From Pseudomonas sp. HS6 (GTDB lineage Bacteria > Pseudomonadota > Gammaproteobacteria > Pseudomonadales > Pseudomonadaceae), in assembly GCF_023375815.1 (NCBI RefSeq), contig NZ_CP067412.1, positions 3,224,001 through 3,288,000 of the forward strand: a stretch of 64,000 nt of DNA, given 5' to 3'. A model generated the notes under the pieces. It did no database searches. It had not been told where the DNA came from and saw only the letters and a program-made list of their open reading frames with translations. Positions 1 through 8,267 of this stretch are shown piece by piece; position 1 is the first letter of the stretch; every line of letters begins with the position of its first letter. The position numbers and the translations under genes were made by a program.

Positions 1-26
1 GCTATCGGAAATCAAGGATTGTTTAT

Positions 27-62
27 ATCGGCGGCTTAAGCAGTAAAACCGCCGATTTCTTG
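27..62 (+). terminator. Rho-independent terminator-like hairpin
   Basis: Perfect 8-bp arms ATCGGCGG (27-34) and CCGCCGAT (49-56) enclose a 14-nt loop and are followed by TTTCTT on the plus strand. It probably ends a plus-strand gene lying left of the window. It also lies 26 bp past the end of the minus-strand PACE gene, although on that strand the T-run is poor. Confidence 0.55.
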
Positions 63-87
63 CAATATCCGCTTACGGATTAGCGAT

Positions 88-528
88 TCATGCTGCGGGT
101 ACCGGATCCGGCAGCGCCGAGGCCGGCAAGCCGAACACCTTATCGAACAGCCAGTTGAACGCAAAGGTGTAGCAAGGGATGAACACGATCAGCGCCAGGT
201 CCAACAAAAAGGCCTGGATCAGGCTGATGTTCATCCACCAGGCGATCAGCGGAATCAGGAACACGATCAGCGTCAGTTGAAAACCGACGGCGTGGGCGAT
301 GCGGCGTTTGACCGTGCGGGTGCGCGACACCTGACGGCTTTCCCAGTGCTCGAACAGTGATGTGTAGATGAAGTTCCAGGTCACGGCGATGGTGGTGATG
401 ATCACCGCCAGCGGGCCAGTGCTGCCGGGCGAAGTGCCGGACAACAAGGCGAGGCCGAGAGCCGAGAAGGTCATGCCGATCACTTCATAGAGCGACACAT
501 AGACCAGTTTGCGTTTGACGCCTTGCAT
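88..528 (-). CDS. PACE family efflux transporter
   Basis: This 146-residue inner-membrane protein is all hydrophobic helices. Two similar halves, each with a pair of transmembrane segments (about residues 10-30, 37-57, 78-98 and 104-128), form the tandem bacterial transmembrane pair layout of the proteobacterial antimicrobial compound efflux family, whose known members export biocides such as chlorhexidine. Length is typical. The start ATG (526-528) is preceded on the minus strand by a purine-rich GGCAATTCCCC stretch. It is divergent from a LysR gene at 650, the usual arrangement for a LysR-controlled pump. A paralogous pump-regulator pair occurs at 13585-14964. The substrate cannot be told from sequence. 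Confidence 0.85.
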   Translation of the reverse strand: MQGVKRKLVYVSLYEVIGMTFSALGLALLSGTSPGSTGPLAVIITTIAVTWNFIYTSLFEHWESRQVSRTRTVKRRIAHAVGFQLTLIVFLIPLIAWWMNISLIQAFLLDLALIVFIPCYTFAFNWLFDKVFGLPASALPDPVPAA

Positions 529-649
529 GGGGAATTGCCTCTTTCTTGCGACGGGTGGCCAGTGGGGCTGGCGAAGGCGACGAAAGATAGCTTCAATGGA
601 GGTGACAGAAAAAGTCAGTAGCTTTCAGTTTTATTGATAGGTAAATGAT

Positions 650-1522
650 GTGAATTTCAACAGCGAAAGCATCGAGCTGTTTCTCGCAGTGATTGAGCGC
701 GGCTCGTTTTCCGCCGCAGCCAGGGCGTTGGGCAAAGTCCCGTCGGCGGTGAGCATGGCCATCGGCAATCTGGAGGCCGAACTCGGCTATCCGCTGTTCG
801 ACCGCAGCCATCGCGAACCCCAACCTACGGCGATGGCGCTGTCGCTGGTGCCCCATGCGCGACTGATCGCCGATCAGCTCAAGCAATTGCAGGTGCACGC
901 GGTGCAGTTGTCGCTGGGGCTGGAGAGCAAGTTATCGATTGGCGTGGCGGCGGACATTGATCGGCGACGTTTGCTGGCGGCGATCAAGGACATCAGTGAG
1001 CGCCACCCGCTGCTCGACATCGAAGTGCTGACCGCGCCGCAGGATGACGTGCTGGCGATGCTCCACAGTGGGCGGGTCAGCGTGTGCCTGGCGTTCGCCG
1101 GGTTGAGCGTGAACGTGCTGGAGCGCTTTCAGTTTGTCGGCAGTGAACGGATGATCGCCACGCTGGCGGCGGACAGCCCGCTGTTGCAGGGGCAGGATCT
1201 GTTTCTTGAAGATCTGGTGCATGTGCGGCAGATCGTCGTTGGCAGTCGCGACTTGCCGATCAGCGAAACCCGGCCGCTGGTGGCCGAGTCCCACTGGCGC
1301 ACCGACAGCCTGGAGACCGCGCTGGAGATGGTCGAGGCAGGGTTGGGCTGGGGCAATTTCCCGTTGTCGGTGGTGCAGCCGTGGCTCGATAACGGACGGT
1401 TGAAACGGCTGAATTTCCGCAACATCGAAAACGGTCTGGTGCTGCCGGTGCACGCGGTGTGGCTCAAGAGCCAGCCGTTGCAGAAGGGCGCGCTGGCTCT
1501 TGTGGAGTTGCTGGGGAGTTGA
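650..1522 (+). CDS. LysR family transcriptional regulator, probable regulator of the PACE pump
   Basis: 290 residues. An N-terminal winged helix-turn-helix (about 4-62, with SFSAAARALGKVPSAVS as recognition region) is followed by a LysR substrate-binding fold (about 90-285). The start used is GTG at 650, which puts the HTH at the usual distance from the N-terminus; no in-frame ATG fits better. It is transcribed away from the PACE gene with 121 bp between the start codons, where the shared promoter must lie. Ligand unknown. Confidence 0.88.
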   Translation: MNFNSESIELFLAVIERGSFSAAARALGKVPSAVSMAIGNLEAELGYPLFDRSHREPQPTAMALSLVPHARLIADQLKQLQVHAVQLSLGLESKLSIGVAADIDRRRLLAAIKDISERHPLLDIEVLTAPQDDVLAMLHSGRVSVCLAFAGLSVNVLERFQFVGSERMIATLAADSPLLQGQDLFLEDLVHVRQIVVGSRDLPISETRPLVAESHWRTDSLETALEMVEAGLGWGNFPLSVVQPWLDNGRLKRLNFRNIENGLVLPVHAVWLKSQPLQKGALALVELLGS

Positions 1523-1523
1523 G

Positions 1524-2570
1524 TCAGGTGCTCTCGCGGATTTTCAGTTCGAAGCCCATGTCCTCGACCGGCCGCGCCACGCTGTTGCCGGCCATCAGCG
1601 TCAGCATCTGCTCCGCCGCACGCCGGCCGATGGCTTCACGCGGGGTGTTGATGCTGCTCAGGCGCGGCACCATGTGCTCCGACATCGGCAAGTCGTTGAA
1701 ACCGAGGATCGCCACTTGCTCGGGGATCTTGATCCCGTTGCGCAGCGCTTCGAGCAATGCGCCCTGAGCCAGGTCGTCGTTGCCGAAGAAGATCGCGTCG
1801 ACATCCGGATGCGCCGCCAGCAGTTGCAGGAACAGCTCTCCGCCCAGGCCCACGGAGGATGAACGCGGGGTCAGCACTTCCAGATCCGGGTCGTAGCGAC
1901 CGGCCTTCTGTAGTGCTTTGCGAAAGCCTTCACCGCGCAACAGGGTGCGTTGATCGAGTTGCGCGCCGATGTATGCCAAGCGCTTGCGGCCACGGGACAG
2001 CAAATGTTCGGCGGCGGTTTCCCCGGCGCTGAGCTGGGAGAATCCGACGCAGTTCACTCCGGCGGCGCTGTCCAGTTCCATCATGTACACACAGGGAATG
2101 TTGCTGGCCTCGATCATCCGCCGCGAACTTTCAGTGCGGTCGAAACCGGTCAGCAGCAAACCCCGTGGCTGATAGGCCATGTAGTTGCGCAGCAGATTTT
2201 CTTCTTCATCGCGGGAATAGTGGAAGTTGCCGATCAGCACTTCGAAGCCCTTGGGCGTGAGCACCCGATGAATGGCTTCCAGAGTGTCGATGAACAACAG
2301 GTTGGCCAGCGAAGGCACCAGAACCACCACCGAATGGCTCTGGGCCGAGGCCAGGGCGCGGGCGGCGGGGTTGACCACGTAGTTGAGTTCCTGCGCGGCT
2401 TTTTGCACTTTTTCCACCAGTTCGGTAGCGACAGTGCTGACCCCGCGCAAGGCGCGAGAAGCCGTAATCGGACTGACCCCGGCCAGCCGGGCGACTTCAT
2501 TGAGGGTGGGACGGCCGGTGGTGCGGGTGTTTTTATCGTTTTTAGGGGTGGTCATCGGGCGGCTTGCCAA
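1524..2570 (-). CDS. gntR: LacI family repressor of gluconate use, GntR
   Basis: 348 residues. A LacI-type HTH begins near residue 20 (PTLNEVARLAGVSPITASRA) and is followed by a hinge with the paired alanines of the family and a periplasmic-binding-protein-like effector domain (about 75-340). An alternative start six codons in (MTTPKND) is possible. The gene is divergent from gntK-gntP, and operator-like motifs sit just upstream of its own start and in front of gntK and gntP. This supports the pseudomonad gluconate repressor GntR, which is released from DNA by gluconate or 6-phosphogluconate and represses itself and the gluconate genes. Family assignment is firm; the gntR name rests on neighbours and operators. 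Confidence 0.88.
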   Translation of the reverse strand: MASRPMTTPKNDKNTRTTGRPTLNEVARLAGVSPITASRALRGVSTVATELVEKVQKAAQELNYVVNPAARALASAQSHSVVVLVPSLANLLFIDTLEAIHRVLTPKGFEVLIGNFHYSRDEEENLLRNYMAYQPRGLLLTGFDRTESSRRMIEASNIPCVYMMELDSAAGVNCVGFSQLSAGETAAEHLLSRGRKRLAYIGAQLDQRTLLRGEGFRKALQKAGRYDPDLEVLTPRSSSVGLGGELFLQLLAAHPDVDAIFFGNDDLAQGALLEALRNGIKIPEQVAILGFNDLPMSEHMVPRLSSINTPREAIGRRAAEQMLTLMAGNSVARPVEDMGFELKIREST

Positions 2571-2584
2571 ACAAAAATCAAGGC

Positions 2585-2604
2585 ACTAAGGTAGCGCTGT
2601 CCTT
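2585..2604. promoter_or_regulatory. GntR operator, gntR side
   Basis: ACTAAGGTAGCGCT (2585-2598) matches at every fixed position the Pseudomonas GntR operator consensus AC-N-AAG-N-TAGCGCT as I recall it. The site lies 15 bp upstream of the gntR start and extends into a partial palindrome (AAGG...CCTT). Autorepression is inferred. Confidence 0.7.
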
Positions 2605-2736
2605 ATGCAGCTGCAAATGCGTAAGCGAGGTCCTGCCTGATCCTCGCTTTTTGGCGTTGGGACAAAACCTGCTGCAACCCAAAAAAACGACAAGAAGGCG
2701 TCGGCAATTTCTGCCTGTGCACTAGAGTCATAGTTA

Positions 2737-2753
2737 GCAAAGGTAGCGCTGTC
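2737..2753. promoter_or_regulatory. GntR operator, gntK side
   Basis: GCAAAGGTAGCGCT (2737-2750) matches the same motif with one change at the first position and is continued by GTC as in the gntR-side copy. It lies 22 bp before the gntK start codon, where bound repressor would block transcription. Confidence 0.65.
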
Positions 2754-2771
2754 TGCGCGCTGAGGTGTTTC

Positions 2772-3305
2772 ATGAATCATCCCATCACCGCCCTGGTCAT
2801 CATGGGCGTTGCCGGTTGCGGCAAGACGTGCGTCAGCGAGGCCCTGTGCCAATTGAGCGGCGCCACTGCCATTGAAGGCGATACTTTCCATCCGGCCGCG
2901 AACATCGAAAAGATGAGCGCGGGGATCCCCCTGAACGACGAAGACCGTGCCGGCTGGCTCGACAGCCTGTGCGATGAACTGCGTCGCGTCGACGCCCTGG
3001 GCGAACGCCCGGTGCTGACCTGCTCGGCCCTCAAGCACAGTTATCGCGAAGTGTTGCGCAGCGCCTTGCCGGGCCTGGGCTTCGTGTTCCTCGAATTGAC
3101 GCCGGAAGTTGCCGCCGAACGTGTGTCCCACCGTCCGGGCCACTTCATGCCGGCCACCTTGATCGAAAGCCAGTTCGCCACCCTCGAATCGCCCAAGGGC
3201 GAGCCGTTGACCCTGGCCCTGAATGCTTCGATCCACAGCGTTGAAGAGCTTGCCGGACAAGCCCACGTCTGGTGGCAGGCCCATGGCCTGAAGCAGGCGG
3301 TATGA
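2772..3305 (+). CDS. gntK: Gluconokinase
   Basis: 177 residues, the usual length of the GntK/IdnK family. It phosphorylates gluconate with ATP to 6-phosphogluconate, feeding the Entner-Doudoroff pathway in the cytoplasm. A Walker A loop GVAGCGKT sits at about residues 13-20, followed by EGDTFHP, the family substrate-site motif, and the HRPGHFMP segment near residue 118. It is followed after 82 bp by the gluconate permease, and a GntR operator lies in front of the start. A divergent gntR completes the module. Confidence 0.95.
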   Translation: MNHPITALVIMGVAGCGKTCVSEALCQLSGATAIEGDTFHPAANIEKMSAGIPLNDEDRAGWLDSLCDELRRVDALGERPVLTCSALKHSYREVLRSALPGLGFVFLELTPEVAAERVSHRPGHFMPATLIESQFATLESPKGEPLTLALNASIHSVEELAGQAHVWWQAHGLKQAV

Positions 3306-3313
3306 GTGTGTTC

Positions 3314-3330
3314 ATGCAGATAGCGCTGTC
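3314..3330. promoter_or_regulatory. GntR operator, gntP side
   Basis: ATGCAGATAGCGCTGTC keeps the TAGCGCTGTC core of the other two copies and a CAG in place of AAG. It lies between gntK and gntP, 61 bp before the gntP start, so the permease may have its own GntR-controlled promoter besides readthrough from gntK. Confidence 0.55.
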
Positions 3331-3356
3331 CTCACGACTTCTGATTAACCCGCTTT

Positions 3357-3371
3357 AATAACAACAACAAG
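3357..3371 (+). promoter_or_regulatory. Hfq/Crc catabolite repression (CA) motif in the gntP leader
   Basis: Five consecutive A-R-N triplets (AAT AAC AAC AAC AAG) lie directly before the CCAGGAGA ribosome site of gntP. Such runs bind Hfq-Crc on pseudomonad mRNAs and block translation when preferred carbon sources are present. The motif is seen; the control is inferred from family knowledge. Confidence 0.6.
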
Positions 3372-3387
3372 CCAGGAGACACCCCCA

Positions 3388-4740
3388 ATGTTTGGCATGT
3401 CCCACGACGCCTACCTGCTGCTCGATGCAGTGGTCACGGTGATCGGACTCATCGTCCTGATCACCAAGTTCAAGCTCCATCCCTTCATTGCCCTGACCAT
3501 CGCCGCCGCGTTCCTCGGCCTGACGTCCGGCATGCCGATCGGCACCATCATCAAGGCGTTCCAGGACGGTTTCGGTGGCGTGCTCGGTTTCGTCGGCATC
3601 ATCCTTGCGCTGGGCACCATGCTCGGCAAAATGATGGCCGAATCCGGCGGTGCCGATCAGATCGCCCAGACCCTGATTCGCGCGTTCGGCAAAGAGCGCG
3701 TGCAGTGGGCAATGATGTTCGCCGCGTTCCTGGTGGGCATTCCGCTGTTCTTCGAAATCGGCTTTGTATTGCTGATTCCGCTGGTGTTCATCGTCGCTCG
3801 CCGCACCGGTGTGTCGATCATCAAAATCGGTATCCCGCTGCTCGCCGGCCTGTCCGCCGTGCACGGCCTGGTACCGCCACACCCGGGCCCGCTGCTGGCT
3901 ATCGGCGTGTTCGGTGCCGACATCGGCAAGACCATTCTCTACGGTCTGATCGTCGCGCTGCCGACTGCCATCATTGCCGGCCCGATCTTCGGTACGTTCA
4001 TCGCCAAGCACATTCCGGGTCATCCGAACCAGGAATTGGTCGATCAACTGGCCCGTGAAACCGATTCGGCCAAGTTGCCAAGCTTCGGCATCACCCTGGT
4101 CACCGTGCTGCTGCCGGTGTTCCTGATGCTGCTGAAAACCTTCGCCGACGTGGCGCTGCCGGACGGTCATTTCTTCCGTACCTGGATGGACATGATCGGT
4201 CACCCGATCTCGGCGCTGCTGCTGGCATTGCTGCTGTCGCTGTACACCTTCGGTGCCAAGCAGGGCATCGGTTCTCAGCAGATGCTCAAATGGCTCGACG
4301 CCAGCCTGGCGCCAACCGCCGCGATCATCCTGATCATCGGTGCCGGTGGTGGCTTCAAGCAGATGCTGGTGACCAGCGGTGTGGGCGACGTGATCGGCCA
4401 CATGGCGGTCAGCGCACAGATCTCGCCGATCCTGCTGGCATGGCTGGTGGCAGCGGTGATCCGTATCGCGACCGGTTCGGCCACCGTGGCGACCATCACT
4501 GGCGCGGGCATTGTGGTGCCGGTAGTGGGGATGATCCCGGGTGTGAACCGTGAGTTGCTGGTGCTGGCCACCGGCGCCGGTTCCTTGATCCTGTCCCACG
4601 TCAACGATGCCGGTTTCTGGCTGGTGAAGCAGTACTTCAACATGACCGTGGCGGAAACCTTCAAGACCTGGACCGCGATGGAAACCATCCTGTCGGTGGT
4701 TGCGCTGGGCTTTATCCTGCTGCTGTCACTGTTCGTTTAA
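3388..4740 (+). CDS. gntP: Gluconate:H+ symporter, GntP/GntT family
   Basis: 450 residues with about 12-14 hydrophobic segments across the whole length, as in the GntP family. Recognisable family stretches include the GLVPPHPGPL motif near residue 160 and ATGSATVATITGAGI near residue 370. The start follows a good ribosome site (CCAGGAGA, 9 nt upstream). It is co-directional with gntK, and a strong terminator follows at 4769. It brings gluconate across the inner membrane for GntK. Confidence 0.95.
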   Translation: MFGMSHDAYLLLDAVVTVIGLIVLITKFKLHPFIALTIAAAFLGLTSGMPIGTIIKAFQDGFGGVLGFVGIILALGTMLGKMMAESGGADQIAQTLIRAFGKERVQWAMMFAAFLVGIPLFFEIGFVLLIPLVFIVARRTGVSIIKIGIPLLAGLSAVHGLVPPHPGPLLAIGVFGADIGKTILYGLIVALPTAIIAGPIFGTFIAKHIPGHPNQELVDQLARETDSAKLPSFGITLVTVLLPVFLMLLKTFADVALPDGHFFRTWMDMIGHPISALLLALLLSLYTFGAKQGIGSQQMLKWLDASLAPTAAIILIIGAGGGFKQMLVTSGVGDVIGHMAVSAQISPILLAWLVAAVIRIATGSATVATITGAGIVVPVVGMIPGVNRELLVLATGAGSLILSHVNDAGFWLVKQYFNMTVAETFKTWTAMETILSVVALGFILLLSLFV

Positions 4741-4768
4741 GCCTCTCTTCGTTTAAGAAGATGCAGGC

Positions 4769-4800
4769 ACAAAAAAACCGCAGCGATGCGGTTTTTTTGT
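4769..4800. terminator. Symmetric terminator after gntP
   Basis: ACAAAAAAACCGCA, loop GCGA, then TGCGGTTTTTTTGT: a GC stem flanked by A-run and T-run, so it can stop transcription in both directions. It lies between the convergent gntP and alaC. Confidence 0.9.
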
Positions 4801-4817
4801 GGGTGCAATTCGCGAGT

Positions 4818-4865
4818 TGATCGTTCCCACGTCGAGGCGTCGAATCGTCCGCGTGGGAACGATCA
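4818..4865. repeat. Intergenic inverted repeat, TGATCGTTCCCACG arms
   Basis: Perfect 14-bp arms at 4818-4831 and 4852-4865 enclose 20 bp. The TCGTTCCCACG...CGTGGGAACGA pattern resembles a common dispersed hairpin of fluorescent pseudomonads. It sits between the gntP terminator and the end of alaC. Confidence 0.7.
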
Positions 4866-4883
4866 GGTGTGGGGAGGGGGCAG

Positions 4884-6092
4884 TTACTTGGTCGCCAGGC
4901 CATCCGCTCGGAACATCCCGCGAATCCCGCGTACCGCCTGACGAATCCGGTCCTGGTTCTCGATCAGTGCGAAGCGCACGTGATCGTCGCCGTACTCACC
5001 AAATCCGACACCCGGCGAGACGCAGACCTTGGCCTCGGCCAGCAGCTTCTTGGCAAATTCCAGCGAACCCAGATGCGCATAGGCTTCGGGAATTTTCGCC
5101 CAGACGTACATCGAAGCTTTCGGGTTCTCGACCATCCAGCCCAGTTCATGCAGGCCTTTGACCAGCACGTTGCGGCGCTGGCGATATTGCTCGGCGATGT
5201 CGCGTACGCACTGCTGATCGCCTTCCAGCGCAGCAATCGCGGCAACCTGTAGCGGGGTGAAAGTGCCGTAGTCGTGGTAGCTCTTGATCCGCGCCAGGGC
5301 GTTGACCAGTTCCGGGTTGCCGACCATGAAACCGATCCGCCAGCCCGCCATGTTGTAGCTCTTGGACAGGGTGAAAAACTCCACCGCGATGTCCTTGGCG
5401 CCCGGCACCTGCATGATCGACGGGGCTTTCCAGCCGTCGTAGACGATGTCGGCGTAGGCCAGGTCGTGCACCACCAGCACGTCGTACTGTTTGGCGAGGG
5501 CGATCACCCGCTCGAAGAAGTCCAGCTCCACGCACTGCGCGGTAGGGTTGGACGGGAAGCCCAGAATCATCATCTTCGGTTTCGGGATCGAGCCGCGAAT
5601 CGCCCGCTCCAGCTCGGCGAAGAAGTCCACACCCGGCACCAGCGGCACCGACCGTACCTGGGCGCCGGCAATTACGGCACCGTAGATGTGAATCGGGTAG
5701 CTCGGGTTCGGCACCAGCACGGTGTCGCCCTGATCCAGGGTCGCCAGCATCAGGTGGGCCAGGCCTTCCTTGGAACCTATGGTGACGATGGCTTCGCTTT
5801 CCGGGTCGATATCGACCTCGTAGCGTTCCTTGTACCAATTGGAAATCGCCCGACGCAGGCGCGGAATGCCCTTGGACGTGGAGTAACCGTGGGTGTCTTC
5901 GCGTTGTGCAACCTGCACCAGTTTTTCAACGATGTGCGGCGGTGTGGCGCCGTCGGGGTTGCCCATGCTCAAGTCGATGATGTCTTCGCCACGACGTCGG
6001 GCGGCCATCTTCAGCTCGGCAGTGATGTTGAAAACGTAAGGGGGGAGTCGATCTATGCGCGCAAAGCGGCGCGGCGAACCTTGTTCAGCCAT
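4884..6092 (-). CDS. alaC: Alanine transaminase, class I/II aminotransferase
   Basis: 402 residues, fold-type I PLP enzyme of the AlaC/YfdZ group. It transfers the amino group between glutamate and pyruvate, giving alanine. The PLP-lysine region is [15 protein letters not shown] near residue 240. NPSYP (near 130) and FPSNPTAQ (near 178) are cofactor and substrate contacts. The start is preceded by GAGGCAACA on the minus strand and the N-terminus ([11 protein letters not shown]) matches the family. It is divergent from the LysE-type gene at 6231. Other acceptor amino acids are possible. Confidence 0.9.
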   Translation of the reverse strand: MAEQGSPRRFARIDRLPPYVFNITAELKMAARRRGEDIIDLSMGNPDGATPPHIVEKLVQVAQREDTHGYSTSKGIPRLRRAISNWYKERYEVDIDPESEAIVTIGSKEGLAHLMLATLDQGDTVLVPNPSYPIHIYGAVIAGAQVRSVPLVPGVDFFAELERAIRGSIPKPKMMILGFPSNPTAQCVELDFFERVIALAKQYDVLVVHDLAYADIVYDGWKAPSIMQVPGAKDIAVEFFTLSKSYNMAGWRIGFMVGNPELVNALARIKSYHDYGTFTPLQVAAIAALEGDQQCVRDIAEQYRQRRNVLVKGLHELGWMVENPKASMYVWAKIPEAYAHLGSLEFAKKLLAEAKVCVSPGVGFGEYGDDHVRFALIENQDRIRQAVRGIRGMFRADGLATK

Positions 6093-6230
6093 TGTTGCCT
6101 CGGATAACGTAAGCGCCCGGAACCGTCCGAGCGACGCTGGTCACTGCGGTGACCTGTGGCGGAAGATAAGGGCAGCGATGGCAGACTGTCCAGCGTGTAT
6201 GACAACAATTTTTCCCAAGGAAAACGGTTA

Positions 6231-6893
6231 ATGGAATTCACCAGCGGCTTTTTGCTGAGCCTTTCGCTGTGCCTGGACATCGGCGTAGCCAACATCGCGA
6301 TGATCACCCTGGCCATGCAGCGCGGCTATTTTCAGGGTTTTGCCCTGGGCCTCGGCACCTGCGTCGGCGACCTGATCTACGCCGTTCTGGCGCTGGCCGG
6401 GATGACCGTTCTGCTGCAATACGAAACCGTGCGCTGGGTGCTGTGGATCGGTGGTTCGGCGCTGTTGATCTACTTCGCGGCGAAGATGATCTATTCGGCG
6501 ATCCACCACGAAGCGATGCTGGCGGAGACGGCGGAGGTCGGCCAGAACTCCCATCGCAAGGAATTCTTCCGTGGGATCTTTCTCGCCATGTCGTCGCCGA
6601 GCGCCATCCTCTGGTTCGCGGCAGTGGGCGGTACCTTGATCGCCCGCTCCGGTGGCGGCGGCCCGCTAAGCTCGGCGCTGTTCCTCGGCGGCTTCCTGTG
6701 TGCCGGGCTGTTGTGGTCGGCGGGTCTGTGCTTTGCGGCGAGCCATGGCGGCAAACTGCTGGGCGACAAGCTGCTGCGCTATTCCTACATGGCATCTGCG
6801 GCGATCTTCTGCTATTTCGCGGTCTACGTGATCGTATCCGGTTATAACGAGTTCGTCGGCTCCGGCGCGGCCGAGGCCCTGCATACGCTGTAA
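6231..6893 (+). CDS. LysE/RhtB family amino-acid exporter
   Basis: 220 residues with five or six transmembrane helices. The N-terminal LSLSLCLDIGVANIAMI takes the place of the family PGP signature. The chosen ATG (6231) has AAGGAAAACG upstream; an upstream in-frame start at 6156 would add a polar stretch not seen in this family. It probably exports an amino acid or related metabolite. The substrate cannot be predicted. Confidence 0.85.
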   Translation: MEFTSGFLLSLSLCLDIGVANIAMITLAMQRGYFQGFALGLGTCVGDLIYAVLALAGMTVLLQYETVRWVLWIGGSALLIYFAAKMIYSAIHHEAMLAETAEVGQNSHRKEFFRGIFLAMSSPSAILWFAAVGGTLIARSGGGGPLSSALFLGGFLCAGLLWSAGLCFAASHGGKLLGDKLLRYSYMASAAIFCYFAVYVIVSGYNEFVGSGAAEALHTL

Positions 6894-6962
6894 ATGTGCG
6901 AATCGGGTTTGGCTTCTATACTCCCAGCCGAACCCACTTTTTTCGTTCCAAGGAGTCGAGTC

Positions 6963-7457
6963 ATGGATGAGCAAAAACGCGTCGAAGTGGCTGAACCTCG
7001 CTTCGAACATGGACACTTCCTGCTGATTGCAGGTTTTCGCGATCGTTTCACCAAAGAGACCGTCCAGGACATCCCCGCACTGTGGGAAAAACTGATCCCG
7101 CACATCGGAAATATTCCGGGGCAGAAGGGCGAAGTGACCTACGGCGTCTGCAGCAATTTCGACGGCAACGGCGGTTTCGATTACATGGCCGGGGTCGAGA
7201 TCAGGAAGCTGGATGACTTCCCGCAGGAAAAGTATCCGTGGATCGAAATCCTGCCGCGTCAGTACGCGGTGTTCGAGCACAAGGGTTCGCTGGATCTTCT
7301 GCCGCAGACCATTGAGTACATCTACAAGACCTGGCTGCCGGCCTCCGAATACAAGGGCCTCAACGCCCCGGAGCTGGAACGCTACAGCGCCGATTTCAAT
7401 CCGAAAACCAATGCCGGCACGCTGGAAATCTGCGTCCCGGTCGAAAAGAAAACCTGA
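6963..7457 (+). CDS. GyrI-like / AraC effector-binding domain protein
   Basis: 164 residues forming one small-molecule-binding domain of the SHS2/GyrI type (RFEHGHFLLIAGF near the start, YGVC..FDGNGGFDYMAGVE in the middle, YAVFEHKGSL and NAGTLEICVPV at the end). The start at 6963 follows AAGGAGTCGAGTC, a strong ribosome site. No DNA-binding domain is attached, so it may bind a ligand or, like E. coli SbmC, a protein partner. No operon partner is evident. Confidence 0.8.
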   Translation: MDEQKRVEVAEPRFEHGHFLLIAGFRDRFTKETVQDIPALWEKLIPHIGNIPGQKGEVTYGVCSNFDGNGGFDYMAGVEIRKLDDFPQEKYPWIEILPRQYAVFEHKGSLDLLPQTIEYIYKTWLPASEYKGLNAPELERYSADFNPKTNAGTLEICVPVEKKT

Positions 7458-7502
7458 TGAATGACCGGCAGCGCGAATTCGCTTCGCGCTGCCGATCAAG
7501 CC

Positions 7503-7610
7503 TTACTTGCCCTTGATCCGTCGTGCCCGCAACAGGTCGATGCCCAGGGTGATGAAGCCGAAAAAGCTGATACCCAACACCATCAACAAACCGATTTCCA
7601 CGCTGCTCAT
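7503..7610 (-). CDS. Small single-helix membrane protein, 35 residues
   Basis: A short ORF reads ATG (7610) to TAA with a GAAGGGGAA ribosome site 5 nt before the start. One hydrophobic segment (about residues 6-24, IGLLMVLGISFFGFITLGI) is followed by a very basic tail (LLRARRIKGK), giving a membrane-anchored N-out/C-in prediction. It stands alone between the GyrI-like gene and a GNAT gene. No function is recognised. The good ribosome site and typical small-membrane-protein make-up argue that it is real. Confidence 0.6.
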   Translation of the reverse strand: MSSVEIGLLMVLGISFFGFITLGIDLLRARRIKGK

Positions 7611-7773
7611 AAACTGTTCCCCTTCGGGTGATCAGAGACAGTGGTCAGGAATAGACCGTCCCGAATCCGAAGAAAAGCGCTTATACGCAGGCTTTACGCC
7701 GCCCGTGCGGATCGATATGAACACCTTATTCCTTTATCCTTGGCGGCCCTGTTTTCACTGATTTCGAGCCGCC

Positions 7774-8262
7774 ATGAACACCGTCATCCGCCACGTCACC
7801 GCCGCCGACCTGGACCGCTGCTACGCCATTGAAACCCTCGCCTATGAAGGTGACGAAGCCGCGACCCGCGAGAAGATCGCCACGCGCATCGCCACCTGGC
7901 CGGACGGTTTCATCGTCGCTGAGGTGGACGGGCAGGTGGCCGGGTTCATCAACTCCGGTGCGGCGTTCGAGGTGCAGATGTCCGACGAGGCGTTCAAGGA
8001 ACTGATCGGCCACGACCCGGCGGGGCCGAATGTTGTGATCATGTCGGTGGTGGTGCATCCGGACTATCAAGGCCTGGGCCTGGCCAAACGTCTGCTGGGC
8101 GAATTCATCGAGCGCATGCGCGCCCAAGGCAAGGCGACGATTCACCTGATGTGCAAGGATCGGCACATCCCGCTGTACGCCGGATTCGGTTTTGCCTATA
8201 TCAAGCCGTCCGAGTCCGACCACGGCGGGATGGCGTGGCACGAGATGATCCTGACCCTGTAA
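7774..8262 (+). CDS. GNAT family N-acetyltransferase
   Basis: 162 residues. The acetyl-CoA site is visible as VVHPDYQGLGLAKRLLGEF (about residues 92-110, the Q-x-x-G-x-G/A loop). The C-terminal LMCKDRHIPLYAGFGF completes the fold. Substrate unknown. It converges with the PPOX-like gene, 5 bp from its end. Confidence 0.85.
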   Translation: MNTVIRHVTAADLDRCYAIETLAYEGDEAATREKIATRIATWPDGFIVAEVDGQVAGFINSGAAFEVQMSDEAFKELIGHDPAGPNVVIMSVVVHPDYQGLGLAKRLLGEFIERMRAQGKATIHLMCKDRHIPLYAGFGFAYIKPSESDHGGMAWHEMILTL

Positions 8263-8267
8263 AGACT

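Noticed and set aside
3355..4599. 414-codon minus-strand frame opposite gntP
   Set aside because: His/Gln/Asp-rich shadow frame; gntP is a clear membrane protein with family motifs.
4818..4865. Inverted repeat after gntP taken as a CRISPR or attachment site
   Set aside because: It is a single dyad with a 20-bp loop of the dispersed intergenic hairpin type; no array or integrase is near.
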